Source: Meloidogyne chitwoodi (Eukaryota; Nematoda; Chromadorea; Rhabditida; Meloidogynidae). Taken from it: a DNA stretch of 64,000 nt. The translations under genes and the position numbers were made by a program. Numbering within the stretch: the first letter of the stretch is position 1; the number at the start of each line of letters is the position of its first letter. The stretch is taken from contig JACZZP010000010.1 of assembly GCA_015183035.1 (NCBI GenBank), positions 1,550,001-1,614,000 of the forward strand. The letters run 5' to 3'. Of this stretch, positions 23,313-35,638 are shown in pieces. The notes beneath the pieces are model-generated. The model ran no database searches. It saw only the letters and a list, made by a program, of their open reading frames with translations, and was not told the origin of the DNA.

Positions 23313-23820
23313 GCCTTATTTTTTTGTAATTGTTGTGTCATTTAAAAAAAAAAATTTTTATTAAAAAAAAATGTTTTATTAAAAAAAAATAAATGACACC
23401 CAAAAATATTTCTACCTTTAAAAAAATTATTTAAATTGCCTTTAAAAAATTATTTAAATTATATTTTTTTTTTGCTTTATTATTATTATTTTATAATATT
23501 TTACTGCCTTTTATAATTTTTTATTTTTTTCAGAATAAAGTAATAAAAAAAATTTTTCCTTTATTTGGTTAAAAATTAGTTTTTCCTTTATTTGGTTAAA
23601 AATTTAGGATATAATAATAATAATAACTTTTAAATTAAAAAAAAATTTTTTAATGGTAAAGAAAGAACTTTTTAAATTCATCATTAACATTTCTATAAAA
23701 TTTTTCCACTTATATGTCAACTTTTAACTTTATATAAAATAGTTCTATTTTTTTACTTCGAGCACTTGTAATATGTAAAAAAATATTTTTAAATTTCAGA
23801 TAAATCAACAACAACAACAA
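23313..23820. other. AT-rich leader of the polymerase gene
   Basis: Homopolymer A/T runs and two near-copies of TTCCTTTATTTGGTTAAAAAT (23556-23605). No gene is seen. It presumably holds the polymerase promoter. Confidence 0.4.
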
Positions 23821-26800
23821 ATGAATAACGATCCATTTGTGATTGAATCAGTTCGTGAACTAAGATCCAGGTCCAGAAACACAAACGGCGAAATTTGCAA
23901 CGTTAGATTTGCTCCTTTAGAGGATCAGTCACGCCCTGATCTTACTTTAACAACACTTATTGCCCGTCTCCTAGCACGGGTTGTGGGTGATCGCCCTTCG
24001 CCTATGCGCATTGGTCTACAATTACACCCACCCGCTTTTCATAATCCATTTACCGTGCCACTTCACTCTCCATCTCAGAATAATGCCGCCGCTTTAGCCG
24101 CAGCTATTGAACGATTGAATGAGATTAGCCAGACTGGCATTGATCTTTTACAGGGCACGACTACTACTAAGGTTATAGCAGTATGGCCACTAAATTATCA
24201 TCGGACAGCAAATCCAAATGATCATAGTGGTGAGTAACAGTTTTGATTTTTACATTTTTTAAAATAATTATGTAAGGCATTTCTGTTATTCAAGGTGCAT
24301 GTAATATTGATCAAGAACATGTCATCACTCCACAATGTCGATCCATTGTCAAAGTAATTAATCCAAATGACCGTTTTTGCCTTGCTTGCTCTGTTTATAT
24401 TGGTCTTACAAAAATAAATGTAATTGATTTAAATGTAAGAAGGATCACACCTCGACAACAAAAAGATCAATTTAGAGCGTTTTGTAGACAACAGGAAGAA
24501 CATTTAAATAATGTAATTGAACTAATGCAAAATTCGGGTCTCCCTCTCAATTTACAAGAATATTCGCTTACACATGTCGCCGCTTTGCAACGTTATGTCA
24601 ATGAAAATGTAGGAGGTTCTGGACTTATAAGAATTGTTGTATTTAGCAAAGAGCAACAATACAAGATTATTTTCAAAGGTAAACAGGAATATAGTTTAAT
24701 ATTATTTTTTAAATTTATTTCAGGAGAGGGACGTGCTGCGCGTTACAACATTTGTATTCTACTACAAAATGGTCATTATAACTATATTACAAGGCCTGAA
24801 CAACTTTTCCGTGCTCATCGCTTCTGCATCGATTGTGAAAAAAGTGTAACACGATCCTATCACTGGGCTGGCTGTACCATTGTTTGTCGACTCTGCATGC
24901 GTTATGGAGCAAATTATCCATGTCAATTGATTGAAAGAATTCCGTACTGATTGCGGTTTTGTTTTTCCTCAACGGGCGTGTTATGAATATCATCTGAATA
25001 ATCAAGTCCCGGAGGAAATGGTCGGCCCACGAACACGAACTTTTGCTTCAATTTGCCAATCTCGACGCATTTGTTCACTGTGTAATCGGATTATTTTTGG
25101 TCTACAACAACAACAACTTCATGACTGCATTACAGAGCAGCAGAATCAACAACAACAACAACAGTTTAATGGCCAATTGATCGATTGTGCAAAATGTCGG
25201 GGTCCTCATTTACCAGAACATCCATGTTTTATTCAGCCACTCAATTCTACTGAAAATTCTATAATTAACGAAGAAGAAGAGGAAGAAAATGTTTTTGAAT
25301 CTTCTATAGGTATTTTTTGTTTCTCTTATACAATATATTATTTTTTTTTAATTTTAGGAATTGAAAATGAACAAAATCAGCTACCACAACAACAACAACA
25401 ACAGCAACAAGTAAATTCACAGAGGCGTAATAAGAAAAAATTACCTTTACGGTTTTGCTTTTTCGACGCCGAAACATCTCAGGAACAACCTATGGCTGTT
25501 GGTGCAAACAACGCAGGGTATAAACACATTCCGGTGCTTTTGATTGCTGAAGTTCTATGTGAAAAATGTATTAATAAGGGTATAGGCATCAAAGATATTG
25601 GTCAGCGTGCAACAGGATGCTTCTGTGGCAAACCAAGAGGTGAAAGATGGCAAAGATGGTGCTCTCCACCTTTTAAAAATGCACCTGGTGACAACACGCC
25701 TTTGCCTTCTAATTTATTTTATAATCCACGCCGAATGTATTTTCATAGTTTTGATAATGAAGAAGAAAGTCCTGTTGATCATTTCTGGATTATCTTCTAT
25801 CAGTAATCATTTTTAATTTTGTTCAATTTTTATATTCAGTATGGTTCTCAAAAAATGTTAACAGTCTGCATAGCCCATAATGGAGGCAAGTATGACTTCC
25901 ACCTAATACTTGAGGCACTCCACAAGCGAAATTTACCTCCAACAAGTCTGTGTTCAACAGGCTTAAAAATTTATTCAATGCGTTTGGGAGGCAACCACCA
26001 AAGGAAAATACTTTTTAAGGACTCGCTCAATTTTTTCATCTGTGAACTTGATGCCCTTACTAATGTATTTTCACTGCCTGTTGATGTTGCTACTTCAAAA
26101 CCGTTCTTTCCATACCTTTATATAAAGCGACAAAATCTGCATTTGAGAATTCAAGGTCTACCGGCAATTGACTACTATCAGCCGGACTTTAAAAAACCTG
26201 AAAAAAGAGCCCAGCTTCTTGAATGGCATCAACAACAACAACTGAATAATACAACAAATTTCCAACTCCGTGAGCAGCTTCTTCTCTATTGCGCAAACGA
26301 TGTTGCTATCCTACGTGAGAGTGTTATTCGCTATCGCCGTCTTATTGGGGAACACACGGCCGGGCTTGATCCATTTTTAGCTTCTTCGACCGCAGCAGGA
26401 CTCGCACTGTCAACAATGCGACGTTGTTTTCTGCCTGAGAACTGGCTTGTACACTCACCAGAAGGAGGTTAAAAAAATTAAATTAAAAAAACTAATCTTT
26501 TACATTTATTTTATTGAAAAAAATATATTTATTTCAGGCTTTCTGCGTGGTAGGAGAGCCTCCGCAGAGTCGCAGCGTTATATTAGATTATTTGAATTGG
26601 AAAATAAGGAAGCTCAAGGAAAAGTTCAGTGTGCCCAGTGGGCTATTGGTGAAGCTAATGTTGAGGATTGTGGATTTAGACTTGACGGTCTTTGGTATCG
26701 GGCACCTCCATTAAAACCCTTGGCCATAGAATACAATGGGTGTTTTTACCACGGTAATATCTATTCATTATTGTTGTATATCGAAGAATATATAAACAAT

Positions 26801-29150
26801 TATAAATAATATTTATCTGAAGGAAATAACAATGAAGATGAAGTTGGGAAATAGTAATAGGAATATTTGGGAAATAGCAATGGGACAATATTAAATAATG
26901 AACAAGGTGGAGACCAAAGTGAACCTTTTATAGTAAGAACAATAGTTCTTTTATAGTAGTGTAAATCCACTACAACAATTATATTAAAAAAATGTTTTTT
27001 CTCACTAGGTTGTCCTCGATGCTTTCCAACACGGAACCAACGACTAGCCGGGGGGCGTACTGCAGAGGAACTTTACGAGCGCACACAATTGCGCCTATAC
27101 GAACTTGAACAACAAGGATATTCCTTACATGTAATTTGGGGGCATGAGATGAAAGAAAGGCTTCGTTTCAATCAGCAGCTGAGGCAAACATGGAATGAAA
27201 TAGATGTTGTAAGGCCGATGGATCCAAGGAAGGACTGTCTTAGAGGAGGGAGAACGGAGCCTTTCAAACTTCATCATATTTGTACATCTGATGAGGAAAT
27301 TATCTACATTGATATTGTATTTGTTAATAAAAAAAAATTTTTTTCTACAAAAAAAATTTTCAGGTAAGCCTTTATCCATATGTAATGAAGTCAAGAGAAT
27401 TCCCAATTGGGTGTCCTGTTGTTCTAACAAGAGAAACACTGTTGCAACCACCTAATGCTCCTTTACCATGGACTCGGCCTCATCACAACATTTATAAGGG
27501 CCTTTTGTTAGTCCGAGTTCTTCCACCAACATCAATGAATGGTCTTCCACCACTTCTTGGATATCGAACGCATGATGGAAGACTAACATTTCCTCTTTGC
27601 GCTTTATGCGCAGACAATAAACACCAACAACATGTCGTCATCAAAAGGAGAAACGATCATGGATAAGCGGCTATACACATGTTGAGTTAAATAAAGCGCT
27701 AGAATTAGGTTATCAGATATTGGATGTTCATGAGGTTTTTTATTTTAATTTCACTTTATTTTTTGAACTTTAATATTTTAGGTGTGGAATTATGAGCGTT
27801 GGGATCCTCAACTGTTTAAAGGATATGTCAATACGTTTGTAGGACTTAAACAACAGGCGAGTGGATGGCCCCAATATTGCGATTCACAAGAGGCGCGTCA
27901 AAATTACATTGACGAATTTGATCGCATCGAGGGCATTAGAATTGATCCAACAAAAGTGGAAGTAAATCCTGGACTAAGGATGATTGCGGTGTGTATAATT
28001 TTACAATTATTTATTCAAGAAAAAAATTATTATTCCAGAAAAAAAAAAATTTTCTTTGTTTAAAAATTTTTTATCAATTTTTAGAAAATATTGGCAAATT
28101 CTTTATGGGGAAAATTGGCTCAACGTGTTGGCAGTACTGAAGTAAGGTATGCACAAACACCAGAAGAATTCCATCAATTACTGGATGACCCGACGCTCGA
28201 AACTCTTGATTTTGAGCATGTGAGTGAATATATGGACCGTTGCGTTGTACGGAAAAAGGAAGAATTTGCTAAGCCGCCTGACACTAATTGTCTTCATGAG
28301 GCAGCGTTTGTAACATCCTATGCCCGACTTCATTTATATCAATATATGGAGGAAGTTAGGCGCGTTGGTGGTCAGTTACTCTATTGTGACACTGATTCGA
28401 TCTTTTATGTTACAAAACGTGGAGCTAATAGAGTGATAGAGGGTGAAGCTTTGGGTCAAATGAAGCGTGAACATCCAACTAGACGCATTATTGAATTTAT
28501 TGCAGGAGGTCCTAAAAATTATGGGTTCAGGCATATTGATGCGACAACTGGAAATGATGAAAGGGCAGAACTTAAAATTAGATCTTTTCCACTCTCTTAT
28601 GCGACCCATCAACTGATAAATTTTCAAACAATGAAAGAGCTTTTTATTTGTCAGTTTAATATCGATGGAGAAATGTAAGTTTAAAATAAAAAAAAAAAAA
28701 AAATTTTTTAAACAATATATTTAGTGATGAAACTCTGTCCGAAAGTTTTATGGATGTTTCTAACAACAGCAACAACATGATTATGGTAGAATTTCCACAA
28801 ATTGGACGTACACAACGTTCCGATTTATACACAATGATGACTAGGAAAGAATACAGGACTTGTTTTGAAAAGGGGAGGATTAGACCAAATATGGAAATAC
28901 TTCCATTTGGACACAGAAATGTTCAAGAACAGCAAACAGAAGTACCTTTTTAAATTTATTAAAGTTTTAATTACAATTTTTCTTTAAGTTTACTCCAACT
29001 TCACTACTTTCTATTCAACCAATTGCAATATCTACACCAGTTATTCGTCAACAAAATTCACAAAGACAAGAACTGGATTTACAGGATATTCCGGGATCTT
29101 CAGGTTGGACAAATGTTGATTATTTACAAAGATATCCCCCACCATTTTAA
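23821..29150 (+). pseudogene. Maverick protein-primed family B DNA polymerase, copy 1
   Basis: Long intron-containing gene with good splice sites. Exons are approximately 23821-24229, 24295-24678, 24724-25309, 25358-25802, 25840-26467, 26538-26753, 27009-27316, 27364-27734, 27782-27988, 28085-28674, 28725-28941 and 28989-29150. The N-terminal part has CxxC zinc-finger pairs. An exonuclease I-like FFDAET is near 25466 and a second exonuclease block (AHNGGKYDF) near 25875. Polymerase motif A (DIVSLYP) spans the 27316/27364 junction, motif B (KILANSLWGK) is near 28085 and motif C (YCDTDS) near 28383. Frame breaks occur near 24940, 25790 and 27635, so as assembled it cannot make a full polymerase. 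Glutamine-repeat insertions are present near 25090 and 25390. Confidence 0.85.
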
Positions 29151-30902
29151 TTAATTATTTTAAATTTTATTGATATTATTTTTCAAAAATGTATTTAATA
29201 ATAAATGTATTTAATAATAATAATAATAAATGTTTTCTATTATATTCTTGGAAATTTTATAAGTAGGGGTAAAATTATATTATCAAATAAATCTTTCATA
29301 TGTTTCACAGTTGTACTTTTGAACTTTTGTAATTTTATCTTTTTTATAATTGTACTTTTGTACGTTTACACATTTGTTGAGTTGTAAATTTTTACAAAAT
29401 GGACTTTTGTACATTTACACAGTTGTATATTTATGCTTTTTTTCAATTGTAAATTTGTAGTTAACACATTTGTAGAATTGTACTTTACCACAATTGTACT
29501 AATGTATAAATACACAATAGTAAATTTGTACTCATGTAAATTTGTACTTATAACAGTAGTTCAATTGTAAATTTGTACTAAATTACTTTTGTACATTTGA
29601 ACGTTTCTACAATTGTAAAGTTGTACTGTTCTACGATTACACAGTGGTAAATTTGAACTTTTGTAGATAGGATATTTTGTATAAATTTACTTTTGTACAT
29701 TTACATAGTTGAATATTTGTGCTTATGTACAATTGTAATATTTTAAGATTAGAAATTTGTAGAATTGTACATATCAACAATAGTAAAGTTGTACAAATAC
29801 ACACCTGTAAATTTGTACTTTTTTACAATTTTTATGTTGTACATTTGTACTAAGTCAATGTTGTAAAGTTGTAATTTAATTTACAGTTGTTGAGTTGTAC
29901 TTTTGTACAATTGTCAAAAGTACATGTACAATGTTGAAGTTTTTACTAATTTTCAATTGTAAAGTTGTAGATTAACAGTGTACATTTGTACTACATTACA
30001 GTTGTAATTAGTACTAAATTACAGTTTTACATTTGTACTTCTTTACAGTTGTACATTTGTACTAAATTAAGGTTGTACAGTTGTAATATTTTACATGTGT
30101 ACTTTTGAAATACATTGCAGTTTTTCATTTGTACTTTTGTACTACTTTACAGTTTTAAAGTTTAGCGTTAGTTCATTTGTAAAGTTGTACTTTTTACATT
30201 TGTAATAATTTACATTTGTACATTGTTACTACGTTACAGTTGTTCAGTTGTAATTTTTTAATTTTGTACATTTGTACTTATTTACATTTGTAATACGTTA
30301 AAGTTGTAAAGTTTCATTTTTTTACATTTTGTACTTTTGTAATTTTTTTCTTTTGTACATTTGTACTATGTTACAGTTGTACATTTGTATTTTTTAACTT
30401 TGTACATTTCTAAATTTTTACATTTGTACTAATTTACATTTGCACATTTGTACTACGTTACAGATGTACGTTTGTAATTTTTAAATATGTACTGTTGTAA
30501 TTTTTGAAAGTTGTACTGTTGTACTACGTTACAGTTGTCAATTTGTAATTTTTCACTTTTGTACAACTTCACAGTTATACATTATTGCTTTTTTACTTTT
30601 GTACTATTTTACAGTTTTACATTTGTACATTTTTATGTTTTTCCGTTTGCAAAGTTGTACTTTTTTCGTTTGTACATTTGTACTTTTGTAATTTTTGACA
30701 TTAGTACATTTGTAATACTATAAGTTTAACATTTGTAAATTTTTTTACGATTGGACATTTAATTTTATATCAAAAAATCTAACACAATGTTTGTAAGAGA
30801 AGAGTTTGAAGTTCTATTTCTCTAATTATATAAGTTGAAATAAAATATTATAAGTTTTTACATTTGACAATTACATGGTTCAACATGCTACAGGTGTACA
30901 TT

Positions 30903-32912
30903 AGTAGTTATAGCACCCTGACCGTCGTGGGTGTCAATAACGCCGACAAAGATCAAAGGGAATTTAAGGGCACTAGATTAAAGGAATGCCGCCAATTAAA
31001 AGGATTAGGGGGTTTTTAGTGCCAGTCGTGATTGGAAACCTGTTAATTAGTTTTTAATTTCTTTTGAACTTACCGAACATCTAATAAGAACCGCCAAGGA
31101 TTAGGGGGATTTTACTTAAGTGTTTTAGTGTCAGTGGAAACCTGTTGAAGCATTTTTTAAAATATTGCCGGCGGGTTTCAATTACATTCCTATTTAATGG
31201 GGTAATTAAAAGCTTAAGTTTTTAAGGTCGTGAGTGCGCGAAACTTTTATATGAACACCCCATTTATTCGCAAAGGTAAACAACACCTTAGTAATTAATG
31301 GTTCTCTTTGATTTTGCCTAAAAATTGCGGTAAAAGTAAAAAAAATTTTCATAAAAATTAAAATAGTTATATATTAGCGGTGTCTATAATTTTGCGGTAA
31401 AATATTATTGCAACAAAGGTTGCCGACAAAGGAACTCAAATACTTATTTTAGAGTGATATTATGCACAAGGTGGAACTCCGTGTTGAATATTGAAAACAC
31501 GGCCTTTGTTTTTTATCTGAAATTTTACATTAATATTTAAATATTATTGAAAATAACCTTGAAAAAACAGTGTCCTGGAAGATCATAAATTATGTCAAAA
31601 GGTATGAAAGTGTGGGCTTTTATGCGTGTACAATAACATGTTACACCTTCTTTTGTTACAACAAAGTCAATCTCGACTTCTGAGCCCTTACATTCACGGC
31701 AGCGACCAGCATGATCGAAAGGAACAAAACGAGGTGTAGAATTCCGTTTAGATGCAGAAATAGTAAGTCCGTTTGCTGTAATATTAAATTCCACTTCGGG
31801 AAGAATTTGTTGAGATTTCTTGTTGTTAATATTAAGAGCCATTTTTTTAGAAAATTTTTAAAATGATTTTCAAATTATGCTAGAATTTAGTTTTTAAATT
31901 TAAATTTTTAGTAAGTAAAATTAAGCCACGCCCATAATATCCAAAAATAACAGTCAATGAAAAAGATATTAAAAAATGGGAGGAGAGCAGATATTTTATA
32001 TCCTTGCTCATTCATTTCATTACTATAGATTCCTTTATTTTTTATTTTTTTATTATTTTTATTATTTTTTTTTAATACATGAAATTTTTTAAAATAATTT
32101 TTCATATTTTTCTTCCAAATATATTTGCCCCCCAATTTTTCAATTTTTTCATAAAATTGCCTAATCCTCCTATCTTAATATTAACGAAGGAAAATTGTCC
32201 TATTACAGTATTGCGCAATTATTTTTTTAGAGAAGAGTGGACCATGGTCAAAAGATCACCCTCATAAAATAAATTTAAAATTTTATTTTAATTATTTCAT
32301 ATTTAAATATTTTTTAATTAATACACGTGTCCCCTAATATCACTCTAAAATAAATATTTGAGTCTCTTTGTCGTAAACCTTTGTTGCAATAATATTTTAC
32401 CGCAAAAGTATAGACACCGTCTAATACATACCTATTTTAATTTTTATGAAATTTTACTTTTACCTCAATTTTTAGATTTAAGAAAAAAACTTTAATATTT
32501 TACCGCAATTTTTAGTCAAAATCAAAGTAATCATTAATTAATTGGGTTTGTTTACCTTTGCCAATAAATGGGATGTTTATTATGAAAAATTTCGCGCACT
32601 CACGACCTAAAAAACATATTAATTACCCCATTAAATATGTGTAATTGAAACCCGCCGGCTATATTTAAAAAAATGTTTCAACAGGTTTCCACTGACACTA
32701 AAACACTTAATTAAAATCTCCCTAATCCTTGGCGTTTCTTATTAAATGTTCGGCAAGTTCAAAACTAATTAACAGGTTTCCAATCACGACTGGCACTAAA
32801 AACCCCCTAATCCTTTTAATTGGCGGCATTCCTTTAATCTAGTGCCCTTAAATTCCCTTTGATCTTTGTCGGCGTTATTGACACCCACGACGGTTAGGGT
32901 GCTATAACTACT
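30903..32912. mobile_element. Mini-Maverick: 2,010-bp non-autonomous element
   Basis: The termini read AGTAGTTATAGCACCC and its inverse, with inverted repeats of about 550-585 bp (30903-31453 and 32336-32912) that are well conserved. TACATT at 30897-30902 and 32913-32918 is an exact 6-bp duplication. An AG start, long TIRs and a 6-bp duplication are the published Maverick/Polinton signature. The core holds one small ORF and no integrase, so it must be mobilised in trans. Confidence 0.85.
31537..31842 (-). CDS. Small unknown protein carried by the mini-Maverick
   Basis: A 101-residue ORF with good codon structure. It is soluble-looking, with two cysteine pairs (CREC and CYC) separated by a beta-rich stretch, and a repeated FVPFDH/FIPFDI motif before and after the cysteines. 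This suggests a compact, possibly zinc-binding, fold. I do not recognise a family. It is the only coding sequence in the element's core. Confidence 0.5.
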   Translation of the reverse strand: MALNINNKKSQQILPEVEFNITANGLTISASKRNSTPRFVPFDHAGRCRECKGSEVEIDFVVTKEGVTCYCTRIKAHTFIPFDIIYDLPGHCFFKVIFNNI

Positions 32913-35007
32913 TACATTTTTCAATTGTACATTTGTACTACTATAATTTTACTGTTGTAAAAATCACACATGTACTGTTGTACATGTGTAATTTTTTACA
33001 ATTGTGCAAATGCACATTTGTACTATTGTACATTTGTACACTTGTAATTTTATACAAATGTAATTTTGTACAATTTTACAAATACTCATGTGTAATGTTG
33101 TACATTAGTAATTGTGTAACATTGTACTTTTGTACAAATTTTAAACATACATTTGTACTGTTGTACTTTTGGTAAAATTTATACAATTTTGCAAATACAC
33201 ATTTTTAAGGTTGTACTTTTGTAATTTTTTACAATTTTTCTAATACACATTTGTACTGTTGTACATTTGTAATTTTGTAAAATTGTAATTTAGTACAATT
33301 TTTCACACACACATTTGTACTGTTGTACTTTTGTAATTTTATAAAATTTTCACACACACCGTTGTACTTTTGTACAATTTTTCAAATACACATTTTTACA
33401 GTTATACATTTGTAATTATGTACAATTTTTCAAATACAATTTGCACTGTTGCATATTAGTAATTTTATACAATTTTTCAAATGCACTTTGTACTGTTGTA
33501 CAATTGTACTTTTGTACAATTTTTCACACGCACATTTTTACAGTTGTACTTTTGTATTTTTGTTCATTTGTAATTTTTTACAATTTTGCACAAACACAGT
33601 TGTAATGTTGTACTATTGTACAATTTTTCAAATACACATTTTTACAGTTGTACATTTTGTAAAATTGTAGTATGTTACAATTGACGTTTGTACAATATTA
33701 AGTTTTTACATATTACTATTGTACGTTAGTACTTTTTTCATGAGAATATTTGTAATTTTGTAATGTTTACAAACCAAAGGTAAAATATGACAATAGTCAA
33801 AATTTCTTCAATATTTGGCAATATTTCAACGATTTTTCATTATTTAAATCAATATTTTGAGATTTTTTCATATATATTTAATCAAAATTTTTCTATATTT
33901 TGACACTTTTTCGTCAATATTTTTGGCAGCCTTACTTATAGAAAGTATTTTATATAAAAAGGTGTTTTTATAATAATCAAAGGTATCAACCAACAAAACG
34001 AAATTTGATTTTTTAGTTTCGAAAAAATCATTTTATTTTTTTTTAGTTTATGTTACGAAAATAAATTTTTAAATTTTTCGTTTCGTAAGTACACTGAATT
34101 TATTACTATTGTACATTTTTACAGGTACAAATGTACATGTGAAATTTTTTTCTATTGTAATTCTATACAATTATACAAATACACTTTTGTACATTGTTAC
34201 AGGTGAATAATTGTACATTTGAAATTTATTACAATTGTAATTTTTAACAATTGTAAATTGTACACTTTTATAAATAATCATCAGTACATTTACAAAGGTG
34301 TAAGATTGTACATTTGTAATTCTGTACGTTTGTATGTTTGTAGAATTTTACACAAAACTTTTGTAATATGTACAATTGTACAGTTGTATACTTGTAATTT
34401 TTTCAATAGTAAGTTTGTACACGTCTACAAACACACATCTTTAAAGAATTACAATTGTACATTTGTACTTTTTTACAATTCTAAAAAGTTACTTTACACA
34501 GTTGTAGATTTGTACTTTTTTACAATTATATAATGTTACGTGCACACATTTGTAGATTTGTACATTTTTACACTTTTAATATGTCACTTTTACACAGTTG
34601 TTTATTCTACTTTTTTTCAATTCTACAATGTTACGTTTACACAGTTGTAGTTTTGTACTTTTTGCGTGTACACAGTTTTAGAGTTGTACTTTGTTACAAT
34701 TGTACACGTGTAAGCTTGAACATTTTTTTACAATTGTACTTTTGTAGTTTTGTACTTTTGTACAATGGTACAATTACTATTTTTCAGCTTTTAATGTTTT
34801 CAATTGTACTTTTTATTTTAATCTGAATGTATTTTTAAATTATTTTCTAAAAAACTCTAACAAAAAATTCATAAGAGAAGAGTTAATTTCTTTTTCTCTA
34901 ATCATTTAAGAGCAATAATTTTTCTTTTCGTGGTAAGAGAAAATCATTTCGAGCATTTAAAGTTTAAAAAAAATTTCAATATTTCATTAAATTAGTATAG
35001 TTAATTA

Positions 35008-35226
35008 ATGCGAAACCCTGCAGGAGCTTTACAAATTCGAACACTTGCCATGCAGCTTTTCCCCACGCGTTCAAAATATTTTTTAGAAGCATATGCTGAC
35101 GCAACAAAAGAGAATTTTGGGTATTTATTGGTTGATATACACCCAAGCACTCCTGAATTTCTTAGGCTGAGAACACATATATATCAAAATGATAATGAAA
35201 ATACAATTATTTATCTTCCAAAATGA
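35008..35226 (+). CDS. Small Maverick-associated protein, probably N-truncated
   Basis: 72 residues with a pattern FGYLLVDIHPSTPEFLRLRT that I associate with a recurrent Maverick ORF. The N-terminus is shorter than expected because the TTGTAC array ends just upstream. Function unknown. Confidence 0.45.
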   Translation: MRNPAGALQIRTLAMQLFPTRSKYFLEAYADATKENFGYLLVDIHPSTPEFLRLRTHIYQNDNENTIIYLPK

Positions 35227-35251
35227 AACAAAACTTTTCTACTAGTTTCTA

Positions 35252-35593
35252 ATTGAAAAGAACGCAATCTTTCTTAATAATTTATTAACCCTCTCAAAAT
35301 CAAAAAAAGCCGTTAATAAAATTATTTCTCAAGCTTCTGATGAACAACTGTTATGCCTTGTTGAAATTTGTTTGAATTTGTTAAAAGGGCGATTACCATT
35401 TCATAAAAATAGAATACAAAGTTTAAAAAAACAAGCATCGTTATTGCGTAAAATTAGTCGCTCTCGTAGTGCTTCTTCCACAAAAAAACTATTACTTAAT
35501 GAGGAAATTCAAAAGGGGCGTGGTTTTCCACCTGTGGCTGGTCTTCTTGCTAGTATTGTTGTTCCCCTAATTGCGGAGCATTTTATTAAGTAA
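35252..35593 (+). CDS. Small basic Maverick protein, start unresolved
   Basis: The open frame runs from a stop near 35245 to 35593 with no ATG in its first part. It encodes about 113 residues. There is a conserved helix (DEQLLCLVEICLNLLKG), a basic middle (LRKISRSRS) and a hydrophobic C-terminal segment (AGLLASIVVPLIAEHF) that could interact with membranes. Similar small basic proteins sit upstream of virion genes in other Mavericks. The TATAAATA box just after it (35597-35604) serves the next gene. Confidence 0.55.
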   Translation: MEKNAIFLNNLLTLSKSKKAVNKIISQASDEQLLCLVEICLNLLKGRLPFHKNRIQSLKKQASLLRKISRSRSASSTKKLLLNEEIQKGRGFPPVAGLLASIVVPLIAEHFIK

Positions 35594-35638
35594 TAATATA
35601 AATAGCAAAATTTTATAAAGTTAATTAAATTTAAAAAA

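Larger units (their letters stand above)
17300..29150 (+). mobile_element. Decayed Maverick/Polinton copy 1
   Basis: Collinear + strand genes: glycoprotein tail (about 17300-17687), minor capsid (18083-19142), protease (19145-19598), small virion protein (19996-20553), major capsid (20555 to about 22288, truncated) and family B DNA polymerase (23821-29150). Several genes are frameshifted. No TIR was found at either end. The left end is fused into the thiolase exon near 17304. The polymerase may come from the same element or from a neighbour joined by rearrangement, because unrelated repeat and RING-finger sequence separates it from the capsid block. Confidence 0.75.
29250..34830. repeat. Degenerate TTGTAC-rich repeat array
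   Basis: From 29250 to 30770 and again from 32919 to 34830 the sequence is a drifting repetition of TTTGTACATTTGTAC-like words, about 8-10 bp apart in the first block. In the second block longer units such as CAATTTTTCAAATACACA alternate with it. Both blocks are followed by a related AT-rich segment containing AAGAGAAGAGTT (30805 and 34880). The mini-Maverick at 30903-32912 sits inside. A patch at 33770-34100 lacks the repeat. No genes are supported here; the short ORFs are by-products. Confidence 0.75.

Noticed and set aside
26880..26990. A Maverick terminus (TAGTAGTGTAAATCCACTAC) inside polymerase copy 1
   Set aside because: It lies in an intron with good splice sites, has no partner end or 6-bp duplication and is best read as intronic sequence.
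30511..34826. Several Phe/Tyr/Cys-rich ORFs in the TTGTAC array
   Set aside because: They simply translate the repeated word (YCCT, FVLLYI-like strings) and change with phase. No codon structure.
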